The notes beneath the pieces are model-generated. The model saw only the letters and a list, made by a program, of their open reading frames with translations. It searched no databases and had not been told where the DNA came from. Positions 62,970-64,000 of a stretch of 64,000 nucleotides of DNA are shown in pieces; position 1 is the first letter of the stretch; the number at the start of each line of letters is the position of its first letter. The DNA is taken from positions 1 to 64,000 of the forward strand of contig JAIWNF010000042.1 in the NCBI GenBank assembly GCA_025093555.1. Reading direction: 5' to 3'. The DNA is from Circinella umbellata (Eukaryota > Mucoromycota > Mucoromycetes > Mucorales > Lichtheimiaceae). A program made the position numbers and the translations under genes.

Positions 62970-64000
62970 TTTCAGTTTCACACAATCTTGAATTTTGTTT
63001 ATGATTTTCTGATCCTTTCTACTACTATGAATTTATTATAATTTTGTTATTTGAGACGAACACGATTTATATTTATGCCTTCAAGACAATAAGATACATG
63101 TTGGGGATACTGGTTCGGTTTCGTTTTTTATCTTCATCTCCAAGGATACGTATGAGACACATTCAAAATATTGTAAATGAATATATATCAGATGGGGATA
63201 CGTATTGAATTATGGGAACATTATATGGATATTACTTTTCAAGGCATCTGAAATAGGATGCGTAGAAACGAACATCGTGATTAGAGCTTACAGCAGCAAT
63301 CTTAGAAAATCTTCAGTCGGGGCAATGTTGCTGGGAGTTTGAAGAGGAAAAAGAAGACGATAGGGTTCTCGGCTGATTTTTGTTGGGAAGATGGAAGGCC
63401 ATCCCACGGAATTCTTTCATTTATTTTTGATTGAAACAAACGTGGTACATAATTTACAATACTCTCTAAGCTTGATTCAATATTTAATGCAGTGCAGCCA
63501 GCTATTTTTTTCTTTGACATACGTATTGTTTACCAAGTAGCTATTAAACCTATTGCATACGATTTACCTATAGTAACGAAATTTACTGTACCCGATACTG
63601 GGTAAAAAAAAAACTATGTAACTCTACATTTTTTATTCTGAATGTACGGATCTATACTATTAACATTATAGATGCATAGTGCTATTTTTTTTTATCAATA
63701 CGTAAGCAAGAAAAAATGGTTAACAGATCTCGTTTAGTTAAAAATATCCTTACAGATAACACTTGCATAGCATATTATCTTATGTGTGTAATTAGTAACT
63801 ACGTATACATAAATTAAGGAGAACGTAATATCCAAATAATGGTATTATATGAAAAGATGTGCAAAGTCAACGCTAAATACCTATTTTACTAATTTAGGTT
63901 ATATGTTGTCGACTATAAACATAATAGAGATTTCAGTCTGCTCTATAGCTTTACGCGAACTGCTTTTTTCATAAGTAATACTGTTATTACTATTATGAAA
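62970..64000. other. Gene-free AT-rich region at window end
   Basis: No coding sequence with motif support. The minus-strand frame at 63302-63520 is low-complexity. Confidence 0.5.

Overview
The window looks like nuclear DNA of an early-diverging filamentous fungus, most likely Mucoromycota (Mucorales-like). The evidence is AT-rich DNA, many short GT–AG introns, a chromodomain Ty3-type retroelement, and a typical fungal gene set: Ecm33-like wall protein, Bem1-like PX–PB1 protein, HSF-type regulator, AVT-type transporter and GID ligase. No species is claimed. I found no bacterial operon, CRISPR array, rRNA or tRNA gene.

Positions 1-15000 are a transposon graveyard. They hold a broken minus-strand Ty3/gypsy chromovirus (2.7-6.1 kb), old direct repeats, and a decayed plus-strand transposase-like/3'-5' exonuclease gene (7.4-10.9 kb). 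A fragment resembling a serine recombinase (11.6-12.5 kb), a minus-strand MULE-like fragment (12.6-13.1 kb) and a decayed Tc1/mariner transposase (13.6-14.4 kb) follow.

Positions 15000-59300 are gene-dense and carry intact spliced genes. In order: SDR dehydrogenase 1 (+), NAD+ synthetase QNS1 (-), HSF-type transcription factor (+), a two-domain AAA+ ATPase (-), poly(A)-binding protein (+), Ecm33-like GPI protein (+), mitochondrial ribosomal protein uL10m (-), SERF-like protein (+), PX–PB1 protein (-), chorismate synthase (-), amino-acid transporter (-), SDR dehydrogenase 2 (+), peroxisomal 2-hydroxyacyl-CoA lyase (-), Rmd5-type E3 ligase (-), NTF2-like protein (-) and a small SET-domain protein (+). 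For thirteen of them the exons read directly from the sequence sum to a whole number of codons, so the models are internally consistent.

Positions 59300-64000 have no recognisable gene but hold a 684-bp element with perfect 16-bp terminal inverted repeats. Two other compact elements sit between genes: a GC-rich foldback hairpin near 29.1 kb and a 100-bp TA-flanked pogo-like MITE near 46.9 kb.

The genes do not form one pathway. QNS1 (NAD+) and chorismate synthase (aromatic amino acids) are primary metabolism. The two SDRs are old paralogs about 33 kb apart. SDR2 is convergent with a peroxisomal lyase. PABP and uL10m serve translation. The most unusual signals are the recombinase-like fragment, the transposase-exonuclease fusion remnant, the foldback and TIR elements, the catalytically decayed first ATPase domain of the AAA+ protein, and the conserved 18-nt exon of the SDR pair.
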